Origin: Chloroflexota bacterium
Lineage (GTDB): Bacteria; Chloroflexota; UBA6077; FW602-bin22; CADDYW01
DNA: 64,000 nucleotides
Assembly (NCBI GenBank): GCA_019690095.1
Contig: JADGGD010000004.1
Location: 1 to 64,000 of the forward strand
Direction: 5' to 3'
Shown here in pieces: positions 17,456 to 28,786 of the stretch. How positions within the stretch are numbered: position 1 is the first letter of the stretch; each line of letters starts with the position of its first letter. A program made the translations under genes and the position numbers. Below the pieces are notes generated by a model that was not told where the DNA came from, did no database searches, and saw only the letters and a program-made list of their open reading frames with translations.

Positions 17456-18826
17456 ATGGCAGACATCGTCGCATGGGCCCGGGCGTACGGAGTGAAACCA
17501 ATCCCGGCTGCCCAACGGGCGTTGGGAACGTGGGATAGCTTCGTCCTCTGGGCTGATCTCGGCATCAGTTTCCTGGTCATGGTGGCCGGCATGTTCCTCG
17601 TGCCAGGGCTCGGCCTCGGCACCGCCCTGCTGGCCATCCTGGTCGGCGCCCTGATCGGTAACATTCTTCTCGGCCTGGCAGCCGTCATCGGCAGTGATAC
17701 CGGCGTGCCGACGATGGTACTCCTGCGTGGCGCGCTTGGGCTGCGTGGCTCGTACCTTCCTACCGTGCTCAACATCCTCCAGCTCCTTGGATGGGCCACA
17801 TTCGAGGTGATTGTCATGGCCCAGGCTGCGAATACCCTGGGCACACGGCTCCTGGGTCTGCCCTCCTCCTATCACGGCTGGGTGCTCATCTTCAGCGCGC
17901 TGACGCTCATCCTGGCGCTCGGCGGGCCAGTCGTGCTCGTAAAGCAGGTACTCGAGAAGTTCGTCTTCTGGGCAGTGCTCGTCACGACGCTCTGGATTAC
18001 CGTTGCCCTCCTCACCACGTACAACCTCGGCGCCCTGCTCGCCCGGCCCGGCACTGGTACCCTCACCTTCTGGCTCGGCGTGGACCTGGTGGTGGCCATG
18101 CCCATCTCGTGGTTCCCGCTGGTCGCGGATTACAGCCGCTTCGCACGGACGCGGCGGAGCGCGTTCTGGGGAACGGCGGCCGGTTACTTCGTGCCCAACG
18201 CGTGGTTCTATGCAGTCGGCGCCCTGCTGGCCCTGGCCGGCGGAGTCGTGGTGGACCCGAATGCGCCGGTCGCCTCCCTTCTTGCGGCCATTGCCAGCCT
18301 GACGGCCGGCTGGGTAGCACTGGTGGCCCTGCTGGCCGATGAGACCGATGAGGGCTTCGCGAACGTCTATTCAACCGCGGTCTCACTTCAGAACCTCTTC
18401 CCCTGGGCGAGCCAGCGCACGCTGATCATCGCTGTCACGGGGATCGTTGTAGTCGCGGCGTGGTTTCTGCCAGTGACCCAGTACGAGAGCTTCCTGCTAC
18501 TGATCGGCTCAGTCTTTGTCCCCTTGCTGGGGCTGATGACTGCCGACTACTTCATCCTGCGCGGCCAGTACTACGATCCGGAGGAGCTATTCCATCCCGG
18601 CGGCCTGTACTGGTACGCGGGTGGCTTCAACTGGCGTGCGATCGCGGCGTGGGTCCTCGGCTTCATAACTTACCTGGCGATCGCGGGGCTGCCCCCGCTG
18701 GGCATCCCGGGGCTGCTCCCCTGGCTGGGTGCCTCTCTGCCGGCCTTCCTCATCGCCTTCATTGTGCATCTCGGGCTCGGTCGGCTGGCCGCCGGCCGGC
18801 CTCTGCCGCGCCGGGCAGAGGCGTGA
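17456..18826 (+). CDS. cytX: NCS1-family permease, probable HMP transporter CytX
   Basis: 456 aa integral membrane protein of the purine/cytosine permease (NCS1) family with about 12 helices. Family features include the N-terminal SFVLWADLGISFLVM, GNILLGLAAVIGSDTGVPTMVLLRGALG and the central ISWFPLVADYSRFAR. The TPP riboswitch upstream indicates that it imports a thiamine precursor, most likely hydroxymethylpyrimidine, as CytX proteins do. No thiamine biosynthesis genes are adjacent. Confidence 0.88.
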   Translation: MADIVAWARAYGVKPIPAAQRALGTWDSFVLWADLGISFLVMVAGMFLVPGLGLGTALLAILVGALIGNILLGLAAVIGSDTGVPTMVLLRGALGLRGSYLPTVLNILQLLGWATFEVIVMAQAANTLGTRLLGLPSSYHGWVLIFSALTLILALGGPVVLVKQVLEKFVFWAVLVTTLWITVALLTTYNLGALLARPGTGTLTFWLGVDLVVAMPISWFPLVADYSRFARTRRSAFWGTAAGYFVPNAWFYAVGALLALAGGVVVDPNAPVASLLAAIASLTAGWVALVALLADETDEGFANVYSTAVSLQNLFPWASQRTLIIAVTGIVVVAAWFLPVTQYESFLLLIGSVFVPLLGLMTADYFILRGQYYDPEELFHPGGLYWYAGGFNWRAIAAWVLGFITYLAIAGLPPLGIPGLLPWLGASLPAFLIAFIVHLGLGRLAAGRPLPRRAEA

Positions 18827-19024
18827 GATGCAGGCAGGGCACTGGCGCAACCGCACTGCTAAGAGGAGCTTGACCGCTTCCTCCGCCTTCCCGTAGCCTA
18901 TCCACGGCTCTGATTGGGACTGTGCGCCGTGTGGACGCGGCAGCGCCGGGCTATGCGAGCAGATCAGGCAGCCCGGTCAGCGATGAGCCCGATCAGTGAC
19001 GAAAACGAGCACGGGAGTGTCAGC

Positions 19025-19585
19025 ATGGCCGAGGAACGTCGCGCGCGAGAATGCATCGCCCTCCTGCGAGGGCTTCGAGCTGTTCGCCAGTTCCGTCCGG
19101 AGCCAATACCGGACGCGGTCGTTCGCGATATTCTCACGGTCGCCCGCTGGTCCGGCAGTGCCAACAACCGTCAGCCCTGGGAGATCGTGGTGATCCGCGA
19201 CCGCCAGACCCTTCAGGCCCTGGCCAGTGCCGAAGGGTACGCCGGCCACCTGGCCGGTGCCGCGCTGGGTATGGTGCTGGTGATGAATGGCGAGCGTCCA
19301 GAGATGGAAACGTTCGACGAGGGCCGCCTCAGCGAGCGGATCATGCTCGCCGCGGCGGCATACGGGGTCGGATCCTGCATCGGCTGGTTCTCCGGCGCAG
19401 GACGCGAGCAGGTAAAGGGAATCCTCGGCATCCCCGGCGAGCGCCATGTCCGGACCGCGATTTCGCTGGGTTATCCGGATGAGGAGGCACGACGGGCACG
19501 CCCACGGCCTGCCCAGGCCCGCAAGCCGCTCGCTCAGATCGTCTCCTACGAACGCTACGGGCAACGAGCGGCAAGTTCCCCGTAG
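19025..19585 (+). CDS. Nitroreductase-family flavoprotein
   Basis: About 186 aa. FMN-binding motifs of the nitroreductase family: RAVRQFRPEPIP at the N-terminus, VARWSGSANNRQPWEIVVI, and a C-terminal GVGSCIGWFSG. The ATG of MAEERRA with GGGAG upstream is preferred; longer starts at 18914 or 18983 are possible. The substrate of such enzymes cannot be told from sequence. Single gene. Confidence 0.87.
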   Translation: MAEERRARECIALLRGLRAVRQFRPEPIPDAVVRDILTVARWSGSANNRQPWEIVVIRDRQTLQALASAEGYAGHLAGAALGMVLVMNGERPEMETFDEGRLSERIMLAAAAYGVGSCIGWFSGAGREQVKGILGIPGERHVRTAISLGYPDEEARRARPRPAQARKPLAQIVSYERYGQRAASSP

Positions 19586-19677
19586 GCCTGGGCCCTCTCC
19601 CTGCCGATGACCCTGGCACGGCACGTGCTCCATCGGGCGGCTTCCGAAACCTGATGGAGAACCCGAGGAGGTACGTG

Positions 19678-20208
19678 ATGATGCGCCGTGCACTGGTCAT
19701 CCTCGCCGGATGTGCAGTGGTGGTGCTTCTGATTGCCGGCCTGTCCGTCGGGCTCATGGCCGGACCGGGCGGCCACCTTGCGCTGGCCCAGCAGGCGACT
19801 GCCACCCCGACCGCGACCGTCGGCCCGGGCAACCGGCATCCACTTCCGCCCGAACTTGCCTTCCTGCGCTCGATGACCCCCGATCAACGCTTTGATCACA
19901 TCCTGGGCGGCCAGGTAACCTTCCGAAACCCCCAGGGGCAGGATGTCATCCTCACCGCGATCCCAGGGAAGATCGCCTCGCTTGGCACGAACGCGGTGAC
20001 GATCACGCCGAATGGATCGACCCAGGACCGGACATTCAGCGTAACCTCTAACACCTGGATCATCACCGGGCCCCGGCAGGGCTCGCTGGCCGCGTTCAGC
20101 CAGGGCGATCGGGTCGTCGTCCTCACCATCAACAACAGCAGCAATGCCACCGCAATCATGCGGCCGCACCTGATGTGGATGACGATGGACGGGATGTCGG
20201 GCCTGTAA
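19678..20208 (+). CDS. Secreted protein with DUF5666-like beta domain
   Basis: About 176 aa. GAGGAGG precedes tandem ATG codons at 19678. A signal peptide (LVILAGCAVVVLLIAGLSVG) is followed by a Thr/Pro linker and a beta-rich domain with the phrase GKIASLGTNAVTITPNGSTQ, which resembles DUF5666-type oligonucleotide-binding-like extracytoplasmic domains. The Met-rich tail (LMWMTMDGM) is notable. Function unknown. Confidence 0.75.
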   Translation: MMRRALVILAGCAVVVLLIAGLSVGLMAGPGGHLALAQQATATPTATVGPGNRHPLPPELAFLRSMTPDQRFDHILGGQVTFRNPQGQDVILTAIPGKIASLGTNAVTITPNGSTQDRTFSVTSNTWIITGPRQGSLAAFSQGDRVVVLTINNSSNATAIMRPHLMWMTMDGMSGL

Positions 20209-20215
20209 GGGCCCG

Positions 20216-20235
20216 ACCCCGCCACTTGGCGGGGT
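20216..20235 (+). terminator. Hairpin after the secreted-protein gene
   Basis: ACCCCGCC pairs with GGCGGGGT around loop ACTT, right after the stop codon. A second GC stem overlaps the stop codon itself. The downstream T-run is short (TTGCG). Confidence 0.55.
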
Positions 20236-20248
20236 TGCGCCGGTGGTG

Positions 20249-20277
20249 TTGCATCTTCACGATTAACGCGATATACT
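20249..20277 (+). promoter_or_regulatory. Sigma-70-type promoter of the act operon
   Basis: TTGCAT (20249-20254) and TATACT (20272-20277) are separated by exactly 17 bp. Transcription would start near 20284 and leave an untranslated leader of about 410 bases before actA. The leader (20284-20695) has no ORF I trust; it contains a possible stem between GAGAGG and CCTCTC near 20340-20365. Confidence 0.6.
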
Positions 20278-20695
20278 CGCTTCGCTTGCCCGAGGCGCGC
20301 GGGCTCGCACGGAAGAGACTGCCGATAGCTCGAGTCGAGAGGGAAGGTTGGTAAACCTCTCTACGATCCGCGAGTCGTCGGGGGAATGGGCGCCTCGGGT
20401 TTCTCCCCTGTATCCCACGTGCGTCGTCCTCCCCCTGACCCGGACTGGGTATCGATCCGGCTGCCGCACCCGGGGCGATGCTGACCGCGCGGGTGCGTAC
20501 GCGGGAGAACCTGCTGCGGCATCAGATCCACCCGGGGCATGCGCGCTCGCACGGCGACCGCTCCACTGGTCGTGGATCGGGCCCGCCATGCGGATCGGCT
20601 ATCGGCGGCGAACCCGGCGGAGCGATCGGTTGGATGGGGAGCCGACCGCGCGATCCGCACGACGACTTCGCATGGAGGGGTGAGGCACGTTCCCG

Positions 20696-21346
20696 ATGTC
20701 TCAGGTGTTTTCTCGCCGTGCCAACGCCATTGCCCGCGGGAGTCTGATAGGATTCATCCTGTTCATCGTTGTCCTGGGAACGGCGTACTGGGTGTACATC
20801 CGGTCACCGCTCTTTACCGGTGTGGGCTCCGCGCCGCCGCAGCCGGTCCCCTTCAGCCATCAGCTCCACGCTGGCGACCTTGGAATCGACTGTCGCTACT
20901 GCCATACGACGGTTCAGACCTCGGCCTTCGCAGGGATGCCGGATACGAAGACCTGCATGAACTGCCACACCATCGTGAAGAACACCTCGCCGCTCCTCGC
21001 ACCGGTGCGCGAGAGCTTCCAGACCGGCAAGGCCATCCAGTGGACGCGGGTGAACAACCTGCCGGACTACGTGTACTTCGATCACAGTATCCACGTAAAC
21101 AAGGGGATCGGCTGTTCCTCCTGCCACGGGCAGGTTGACAAGGAGCCGTTCATGGCGAAGGGGGCAAGCCTGCAGATGGGGTTCTGCGTTAACTGTCACA
21201 TGCACCCGGAGACCCAGGTGCGGCCACTCGATCAGGTCTTCAATATGAGCTGGCAGCCGCCGGCTAACCAGGCCCAGGTTGGGGCCCAGCTCGTCCAGCA
21301 GTACCACATCCAGTCCAAGATCAGCTGCTCGGTGTGCCATCGATGA
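20696..21346 (+). CDS. actA: Alternative complex III, pentaheme cytochrome ActA
   Basis: 216 aa. An N-terminal membrane anchor (LIGFILFIVVLGTAYWVYI) and five CxxCH heme motifs: CRYCH, CMNCH, CSSCH, CVNCH and CSVCH. In alternative complex III, ActA with ActE passes electrons from the quinol-oxidising core to periplasmic or membrane acceptors. First gene of a six-gene act operon; its stop overlaps the actB start. Confidence 0.95.
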   Translation: MSQVFSRRANAIARGSLIGFILFIVVLGTAYWVYIRSPLFTGVGSAPPQPVPFSHQLHAGDLGIDCRYCHTTVQTSAFAGMPDTKTCMNCHTIVKNTSPLLAPVRESFQTGKAIQWTRVNNLPDYVYFDHSIHVNKGIGCSSCHGQVDKEPFMAKGASLQMGFCVNCHMHPETQVRPLDQVFNMSWQPPANQAQVGAQLVQQYHIQSKISCSVCHR

Positions 21347-24327
21347 AAGACGTACCTGCGACCCCGGGCACGAATGCCTCATCGGCCGGTGCGGGGCGAA
21401 CCGCACCTGACCGCACGGCCGGTTCTCCGGTGCGATTCTGGCGGAGCCTGGAAGAGCTGCGGGGAGCATCGCCCGCACGGCGGGTTCCTCCCGCCCACTT
21501 CCTTACTGCGGCCGACGCGATCAGTCGGGAGCAGTTCTTGAAGCTAATGGGGGCCTCGCTCGCGCTGGCCGGCCTGACTGGCTGTGCCGCTGAGCCCAAG
21601 GGACCAACCCACCTGGCGCCCTACGTTCGCCGTCCGGTGGGAATCTCGGAGGCCGAGTCGCTCTATTTCGCTACCGCGCTTACTCACAAGGGCTACGCCA
21701 ACGGCGTCCTGGTGCGGAATGTAGCGGGCCGGCCGATCAAGGTCGAGGGGAATCCCCAGCACCCGGCCAGCCTGGGGGCGACCGACATCTTCAGCCAGGC
21801 CGCGATGCTCACCTTCTACGATCCGGACCGCTCGACGGCGATCCTCAATCGCGGTCAGCGGCGCACCTGGAACGACGTTGTGACCGCCCTGACCAATGCC
21901 GCCAACGCGCATCTGCCCAAGCAGGGCGACGGCCTGCGCATCCTGAGCGAGACGATCACCTCGCCCTCGCTGGCTGATCTGCTGCAGGCATTTCTGCGCC
22001 GCTTCCCAGCGGCCAAGCTTCACCAGTGGGAGCCGGTCAATCGCGATAACGCCCGGGAAGGCGCCCGGCAGGCCTTTGGCGAGGTTGTCGAGACCCGCTA
22101 TCAGCTTGATCAGGCCGATGTGATTGTCACCCTTGATGCCGACCTTCTGAACGGGATGCCCGGCAGCCTGCGCTATGCCCGCGATTTCGCCGCGCGACGT
22201 CAGGTCTCGCCGACGAGCCCGCGGCAGAACCGTCTGTACGCAATCGAGAGTGCGCCTACCATTACAGGCATGGTCGCCGACCACCGTCTCCCGGTCCCGG
22301 CGCGAGACATCGAGGCGATCGCCCGGGCGATCGCCGCAGGGGTCGGAGCGATCAGCGGGAATGCGCCCCTGCCGGCGGGTGTACCTCAGGCCTGGATCGC
22401 CGCCCTGGTCGCGGATCTGACCGCCCATCGCGGCACCAGCGTCGTCGTCGCGGGCGACGAGCAGCCGCCGAGCGTACACGTCCTCGCGCACCAGATCAAC
22501 CAGGCCCTCGGGAATGTGGGACGCACCGTTATCTACACCGACCCGGTCGTGTTCAATCCGGTGAACCAGCTCGCTTCGCTGCGCGAACTGGTCCAGGATA
22601 TGAACGCAGGCAAGGTCGATTTCCTGGTAATCCTCGGGGGCAATCCAGTCTATACCGCTCCGGCCGATCTCGATTTCGCCGGGGCGCTGACGAAGGTGGC
22701 AGAGAGCGTCCACCTGGGCCTGTACCAGGATGAGACGGCCAAGCTCGCTACCTGGCACGTTCCTCAGGCCCACGAACTCGAATCCTGGGGAGATGCCCGC
22801 GCCTTCGATGGGACGGTAACGATCCTCCAGCCGCTGATCAATCCGCTCTACGGCGGGCGCACCCCCCAGGAGCTGGTAGCAGTCCTGAACGGTCAGGGCG
22901 CAGTGAGCGCTCACGACCTGGTGAAGGGATACTGGCAGCGTCGGCTGAACGCCCCCGACTTCGATCTGCGCTGGCGCACGATGCTGAACGATGGGATTGT
23001 GCCTGGAACGACCTTGCCGCCCCGTGCGGTGACCCTCCAGCCCGCGGCGTCCGCGGCGGCACCTGCGGCGCCGGCCCAGGGGGTCGAGATCGTTTTCCGA
23101 CCAGATCCGACGATCTATGACGGGCGCTTCGCCAACAACGGCTGGCTCCAGGAGCTTCCCAAGCCGCTCAGCAAGATCACCTGGGATAACGTGGTCCAGG
23201 TTGGCCCGGCTATGGCCGCGCGGCTCGGCCTGACCAGCGGGGACGTGGTCGAGCTCCAGTACCGGGGCAATACCATTCGCGGGCCGATCTGGGTCATGGC
23301 CGGTCAACCCGATAACTCGGTGACCGTCTACTTTGGATACGGGCGCACGAGCGCCGGTCGGGTCGGCAGTGGTATTGGCTACAATGCCTACCGCCTGCGC
23401 ACCAGCGCCGCCCCATGGTTTGACAGCGGGCTCGAGCTCCGCAAGACTGGCGAGCGATACCTCCTGGCCACCACCCAGGGGACCCAGGAGATGGAGGGCC
23501 GCGAGATCGTCCTGGCTGGGACGCTGGCCGAGTACCAGAAAGATCCGCAGTTCCTCCAGAAGGAGGTCACCAAGCCGGTCGGCTCGCTCTACCCGGGGTT
23601 CGACTACCCGAACTACCGCTGGGGTATGACGATCAACCTGAGCGCCTGCATCGGCTGTAATGCCTGTGCGATTGCCTGCCAGGCCGAGAACAATATTCCG
23701 GTCGTGGGCAAGGATCAGGTCAGCCGGGGGCGCCAGATGCACTGGATCCGGGTGGATCGGTACTACGAGGGGCCGGCTGAGAATCCCACCTCGTACGCCA
23801 TGCCAGTACCGTGTATGCAGTGCGAGAACGCGCCGTGCGAGCTCGTCTGCCCGGTCGGCGCGACAACCCACAGCGATGAGGGCCTCAATGACATGGTCTA
23901 CAACCGCTGTGTCGGTACCCGCTACTGCTCGAACAACTGCCCGTACAAGGTCCGGCGATTCAACTTCTACCAATACGCTGACTACACCACCCCGGTCCTC
24001 CAGCTCCTCTACAACCCGGATGTGACGGTCCGCGAGCGCGGGGTCATGGAGAAGTGCACCTACTGTGTCCAGCGCATCCGGCACGCCGAGGTGCGCGCCG
24101 AGATCGAAGGGCGGAGGATTCGGGATGGCGAGGTTGTCACGGCATGCCAGGCGGTCTGCCCAACCCGGGCGATCGTCTTCGGAGACCTGAACGACGCGTC
24201 GAGCCAGGTGGCAAAGCTCAAGGCCGATCCCCTTAATTATGATCTGCTCGCCGAGCTCAACACCCGGCCGCGCACGTCGTACCTCGGTGTCATCCGTAAT
24301 CCCAATCCCGAGATCAAGGTGGAGTAA
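21343..24327 (+). CDS. actB: Alternative complex III, iron-sulfur/molybdopterin-like ActB
   Basis: About 994 aa, a fusion of a molybdopterin-oxidoreductase-like domain (which binds no molybdopterin in known ACIII) with a C-terminal ferredoxin domain. Cysteine blocks from about residue 770: CIGCNACAIACQ, CMQCENAPCELVCPVG, CVGTRYCSNNCPYK, CTYCVQRI and CQAVCP, enough for four clusters. The N-terminus has a Tat-like segment without the twin Arg (SREQFLKLMGASLALAG). The start is the ATG overlapping the actA stop (ATGA); an ATG three codons upstream is possible. Confidence 0.95.
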   Translation: MKDVPATPGTNASSAGAGRTAPDRTAGSPVRFWRSLEELRGASPARRVPPAHFLTAADAISREQFLKLMGASLALAGLTGCAAEPKGPTHLAPYVRRPVGISEAESLYFATALTHKGYANGVLVRNVAGRPIKVEGNPQHPASLGATDIFSQAAMLTFYDPDRSTAILNRGQRRTWNDVVTALTNAANAHLPKQGDGLRILSETITSPSLADLLQAFLRRFPAAKLHQWEPVNRDNAREGARQAFGEVVETRYQLDQADVIVTLDADLLNGMPGSLRYARDFAARRQVSPTSPRQNRLYAIESAPTITGMVADHRLPVPARDIEAIARAIAAGVGAISGNAPLPAGVPQAWIAALVADLTAHRGTSVVVAGDEQPPSVHVLAHQINQALGNVGRTVIYTDPVVFNPVNQLASLRELVQDMNAGKVDFLVILGGNPVYTAPADLDFAGALTKVAESVHLGLYQDETAKLATWHVPQAHELESWGDARAFDGTVTILQPLINPLYGGRTPQELVAVLNGQGAVSAHDLVKGYWQRRLNAPDFDLRWRTMLNDGIVPGTTLPPRAVTLQPAASAAAPAAPAQGVEIVFRPDPTIYDGRFANNGWLQELPKPLSKITWDNVVQVGPAMAARLGLTSGDVVELQYRGNTIRGPIWVMAGQPDNSVTVYFGYGRTSAGRVGSGIGYNAYRLRTSAAPWFDSGLELRKTGERYLLATTQGTQEMEGREIVLAGTLAEYQKDPQFLQKEVTKPVGSLYPGFDYPNYRWGMTINLSACIGCNACAIACQAENNIPVVGKDQVSRGRQMHWIRVDRYYEGPAENPTSYAMPVPCMQCENAPCELVCPVGATTHSDEGLNDMVYNRCVGTRYCSNNCPYKVRRFNFYQYADYTTPVLQLLYNPDVTVRERGVMEKCTYCVQRIRHAEVRAEIEGRRIRDGEVVTACQAVCPTRAIVFGDLNDASSQVAKLKADPLNYDLLAELNTRPRTSYLGVIRNPNPEIKVE

Positions 24328-25736
<1,409 letters not shown>

Positions 25737-25740
<4 letters not shown>

Positions 25741-26297
25741 GCGTGGCAGCGAATGCAGCGACCGGCACCGGCCGGCTCTACGGGATCATGGCCGAGTTCG
25801 ACGAACCGGCGGACCTGGTGCGAGCGGCATCCGCGGCGTACGCGGCCGGCTACCGTCGGATGGATGCCTACTCGCCCTTTCCCATTGAGGGGCTCGCTGA
25901 TGCGATCGGGATGCACCGGAGCTGGATCCCGACCATCGTGCTGATCTGCGGGATCCTCGGCGGGCTCACCGGCTACCTGTTCCAGGTCCTGGCGATGGGC
26001 GTCTGGTACCCGATCAATGTCGGGGGCCGCCCCTACAACAGTATCCCGTCATTCGTGCCGGTGACCTTCGAGCTCACGATCCTGTTCGGCGTGCTTTCGG
26101 CGGTCATCTCGCTCATCATCCTGAACCGCCTGCCGGAGCCGTATCACCCCGTCTTCAACGTCGAGCGGTTCGCCCGGGCAACAACCGACCGGTTCTTCCT
26201 GGTCATCGAGGCCACGGATCCCCGGTTCAACCCCGTCGAGACCGCTCAGTTTCTCCGCACCCTTAACGCCCGGGAGGTCTGCGATGTTCCGGAGTGA
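25737..26297 (+). CDS. actD: Alternative complex III, subunit ActD
   Basis: 186 aa (DUF3341 family). A soluble N-terminal region (YGIMAEFDEPADLVRAA and RRMDAYSPFPIEGL), two membrane helices, then a C-terminal cytosolic domain with ERFARATTDRFFLVIEATD. ATGA overlap with actC, and the end overlaps the actE start by 14 bp. Confidence 0.93.
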
Positions 26298-26889
26298 CCG
26301 GCGCGCCCGGGGCGCGCTTGTCGCCCTCCTCGTCCTGCTGGCGCTCGTTGTTGGCGCCTGCAGTCAGAAGATGCGGGATCAGCCGAAGCTGAACCCGGAC
26401 GAGCCAACAACGCTCTTTGCCAGCGGCACCTCCAGCCAGCCGATCGTCGCTGATACGGTGCCGCGCGGCTACGCCGATACCGACACAGTGTTCTACACCG
26501 GGATGGACGCAAAGGGCCAGCCGGTCACCGAGTTCCCCTTCCCGATCACCCGCCAGGACCTCCTGCGCGGGCAGGAGGAGTTCAATATCTACTGCGCGCC
26601 GTGCCACGGTCGGGTGGGGAATGGCGCGGGGGTTGTCGTGGCCCGCGGCTTCAAGACACCGCCAACCTACCACCAGGACCGCCTGCGCAACGCGCCGGTC
26701 GGGCACTTCTACGACGTGATCACGAACGGCTTCGGCGCCATGCCGAGCTACGGTAATCAGATCGCGCCGCGTGACCGGTGGGACATCGTCGCCTACATCC
26801 GCGCGCTGCAGTTCAGCCAGTATGCCAATGTCAAGGATCTTCCGCCGGAGGATCGGCAGAAGCTGCAGCAGCTGCAGTCCGGGGGCTGA
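26284..26889 (+). CDS. actE: Alternative complex III, monoheme cytochrome ActE
   Basis: 201 aa. Lipoprotein signal with lipobox VVGACS, then one cytochrome c domain with CAPCH and the Met ligand region in FGAMPSYG. It is the terminal electron carrier of alternative complex III, handing electrons to a cupredoxin, soluble cytochrome or an attached oxidase. Confidence 0.94.
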   Translation: MFRSDRRARGALVALLVLLALVVGACSQKMRDQPKLNPDEPTTLFASGTSSQPIVADTVPRGYADTDTVFYTGMDAKGQPVTEFPFPITRQDLLRGQEEFNIYCAPCHGRVGNGAGVVVARGFKTPPTYHQDRLRNAPVGHFYDVITNGFGAMPSYGNQIAPRDRWDIVAYIRALQFSQYANVKDLPPEDRQKLQQLQSGG

Positions 26890-26895
26890 TCGCAG

Positions 26896-28128
26896 ATGAA
26901 TAACGTCCACCATGCCCAGGTTGATCAGACCGCACAGCCGGCCCTCGTGCGCGTCCAGCAGGTCGCGCTTGGGGTAGCAGTGGTCGGGATCGTCGGGTCG
27001 GTCATCGGTCTGGTTGCGAATCCCAGCCAGTTCTTCCAGTCCTACCTGGTCGCTTTTCTCTACTGCCTGGGGCTCTCGATCGGGGCCATTGGCTTCAGCA
27101 TGATCCATTACCTCGGTGGAGGGCGCTGGGGTGCGGCGATCGGGGATGTCCTCCGCTCAGGAGCGTCGCTCTTCTGGGTGCTTGCGATCCTGTTCATCCC
27201 GATCGTGGTCGGCGTGCCGCACCTCTACAGCTGGTCGAACCCTGCAGTGATCGCCGCCGATCCCCTGCTCCAGCACAAGGCCGTCTGGTTCAGCCTGCCG
27301 GTCTGGATCGGACGCGCGGTCCTCTACTTTGCGATCTGGATTCTCCTCGCGTACTACCTCGACAAGTGGTTCCGCGACTGGGATCGGACCGGCGATCCAA
27401 CCTGTCGGCGGCGTCTGCGCAACCTGAGCGGTGCGGGCATGGTCCTGCTCGTCCTGAGCGTTTCGTTCGCCATGTTCGACTGGGTCATGTCGCTGGAGCC
27501 GGACTGGACCTCGACGATCTACGGCCTGATGGTCCTTTTTGGACATGGGCTGGCAGGCTGGGCCCTGGCGATCTTCATTCTGACCCGGCTTCGGCACCGC
27601 TGGCCGGTCCGGGAGTTCGACTCGTGGCGGCTCTGGCAGGATCTGGGAAGCCTGCTCCTGGCGAATCTGATCCTCTGGGCCTATACCTCGTTTGATCAGC
27701 TGATGCTGATCTGGGTTGGCAATCTCAACGACGAGATCCCGTGGTATCTGCGGCGGATGGCCGGCGGCTGGGGCTACCTGGGCATCATCATTATCGTGTT
27801 CCAGTTTGCCATTCCGTTCTTCGCCCTGGTGCTCCGGGGCACTCGCCGAAGCCCGGTCGCGCTCGGGCGGGTAGCGCTTCTGCTCGTAGTCATGCGCTTC
27901 CTTGAGGACATCCTTCTGGTAGAGCCCGATTTTCCGACAGCGCCGCTCCTGGCCCACTGGCAGGACCTGGCGCTGATAGCCGCTCTGGGGGGAATCTGGC
28001 TGGCCCTGCTCTGCCGGCAGCTCCAGGCGCGGCTGGTTGTCGTCCGACCGGCGGCGATCTTCCCGGGGCACGAAGAGCATCCGACGCCGTCACTGCCGCC
28101 CCGTCCCTCACTGGAGGCTGAGTCATGA
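26896..28128 (+). CDS. actF: Alternative complex III, membrane subunit ActF
   Basis: 410 aa polytopic NrfD-like protein with about ten helices, paralogous to ActC. It starts six bases after actE. Typical segments include WVMSLEPDWTSTIYGL and the WSNPAVIAADPLLQHKAVW region found in ActF proteins. The stop codon overlaps the start of the next gene. Confidence 0.93.
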   Translation: MNNVHHAQVDQTAQPALVRVQQVALGVAVVGIVGSVIGLVANPSQFFQSYLVAFLYCLGLSIGAIGFSMIHYLGGGRWGAAIGDVLRSGASLFWVLAILFIPIVVGVPHLYSWSNPAVIAADPLLQHKAVWFSLPVWIGRAVLYFAIWILLAYYLDKWFRDWDRTGDPTCRRRLRNLSGAGMVLLVLSVSFAMFDWVMSLEPDWTSTIYGLMVLFGHGLAGWALAIFILTRLRHRWPVREFDSWRLWQDLGSLLLANLILWAYTSFDQLMLIWVGNLNDEIPWYLRRMAGGWGYLGIIIIVFQFAIPFFALVLRGTRRSPVALGRVALLLVVMRFLEDILLVEPDFPTAPLLAHWQDLALIAALGGIWLALLCRQLQARLVVVRPAAIFPGHEEHPTPSLPPRPSLEAES

Positions 28129-28475
28129 GCGTCAAGCGGCCGATCATCTCATGGATTGCGGTGGCCGCCGCGATTATCCTCATCGCCGCGGCCGCGTTTG
28201 CGTTCGCCGCGACCCGGGCGAGCGCCGCGCCAACACCGACGCCGACAGGTGTCACCGCGGCATCACTCCGCCCGTATGAGGATCCCCTCCTGAACACCTA
28301 CGGCTGGGTCGACCAGAAGAACGGCATCGCCCGCATCCCGATCAGCCGCGCGATCGATATCCTTGCCCAGCGGGGCCTGCCGTCACGACCAGCCAGTGCG
28401 GCGCCCCCGGATGAGGGGCAGACCATCCCCTCGTATTCGAGCTCGGGGACGCAACCGCGCTACTGGCCGCACTGA
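28125..28475 (+). CDS. Small exported protein of respiratory operons
   Basis: 116 aa. N-terminal helix (IAVAAAIILIAAAAFAFAA), Thr/Pro linker, then NTYGWVDQKNGIARIPI and SRAIDILAQRGLP. This short motif is common in exported small proteins encoded with alternative complex III and cytochrome oxidases; its role is not known. ATGA overlap with actF, so it belongs to the operon. Confidence 0.8.
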   Translation: MSVKRPIISWIAVAAAIILIAAAAFAFAATRASAAPTPTPTGVTAASLRPYEDPLLNTYGWVDQKNGIARIPISRAIDILAQRGLPSRPASAAPPDEGQTIPSYSSSGTQPRYWPH

Positions 28476-28517
28476 TCGATCAAACGAGAGAGATCAGAGA
28501 AGGAGAGGAAGGAGCCG

Positions 28518-28778
28518 ATGGAACACGCCCTCGCCCCATCCGGACACTTCCAGACCACTGACATCGTTGCCATTGTCTTGCTGGCGTTGGGGCTTATCAT
28601 CATGCTCATCGCGTTCATCCGTCTGCTGCCGGACTTGCTCGCTGAGGAACGCGCGGATAACGAGATGATTCGGTCACTGGCACAGCGAACGAACCGATCG
28701 ACGGGAGAGACCACACCGCCGCCGACCGCGCCGGCCGGCCAGGCTCCGACCCGGGGCACCCTGACCGGCCAAGGATAA
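28518..28778 (+). CDS. Small one-helix protein at the end of the act operon
   Basis: 86 aa. One helix (IVAIVLLALGLIIMLIAFI), then a charged and Pro/Thr-rich tail. AAGGAGAGGAAGGAG precedes the ATG. It is probably an accessory subunit or assembly factor of the complex, judged only by position. A terminator follows. Confidence 0.65.
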   Translation: MEHALAPSGHFQTTDIVAIVLLALGLIIMLIAFIRLLPDLLAEERADNEMIRSLAQRTNRSTGETTPPPTAPAGQAPTRGTLTGQG

Positions 28779-28786
28779 GAATAAAA

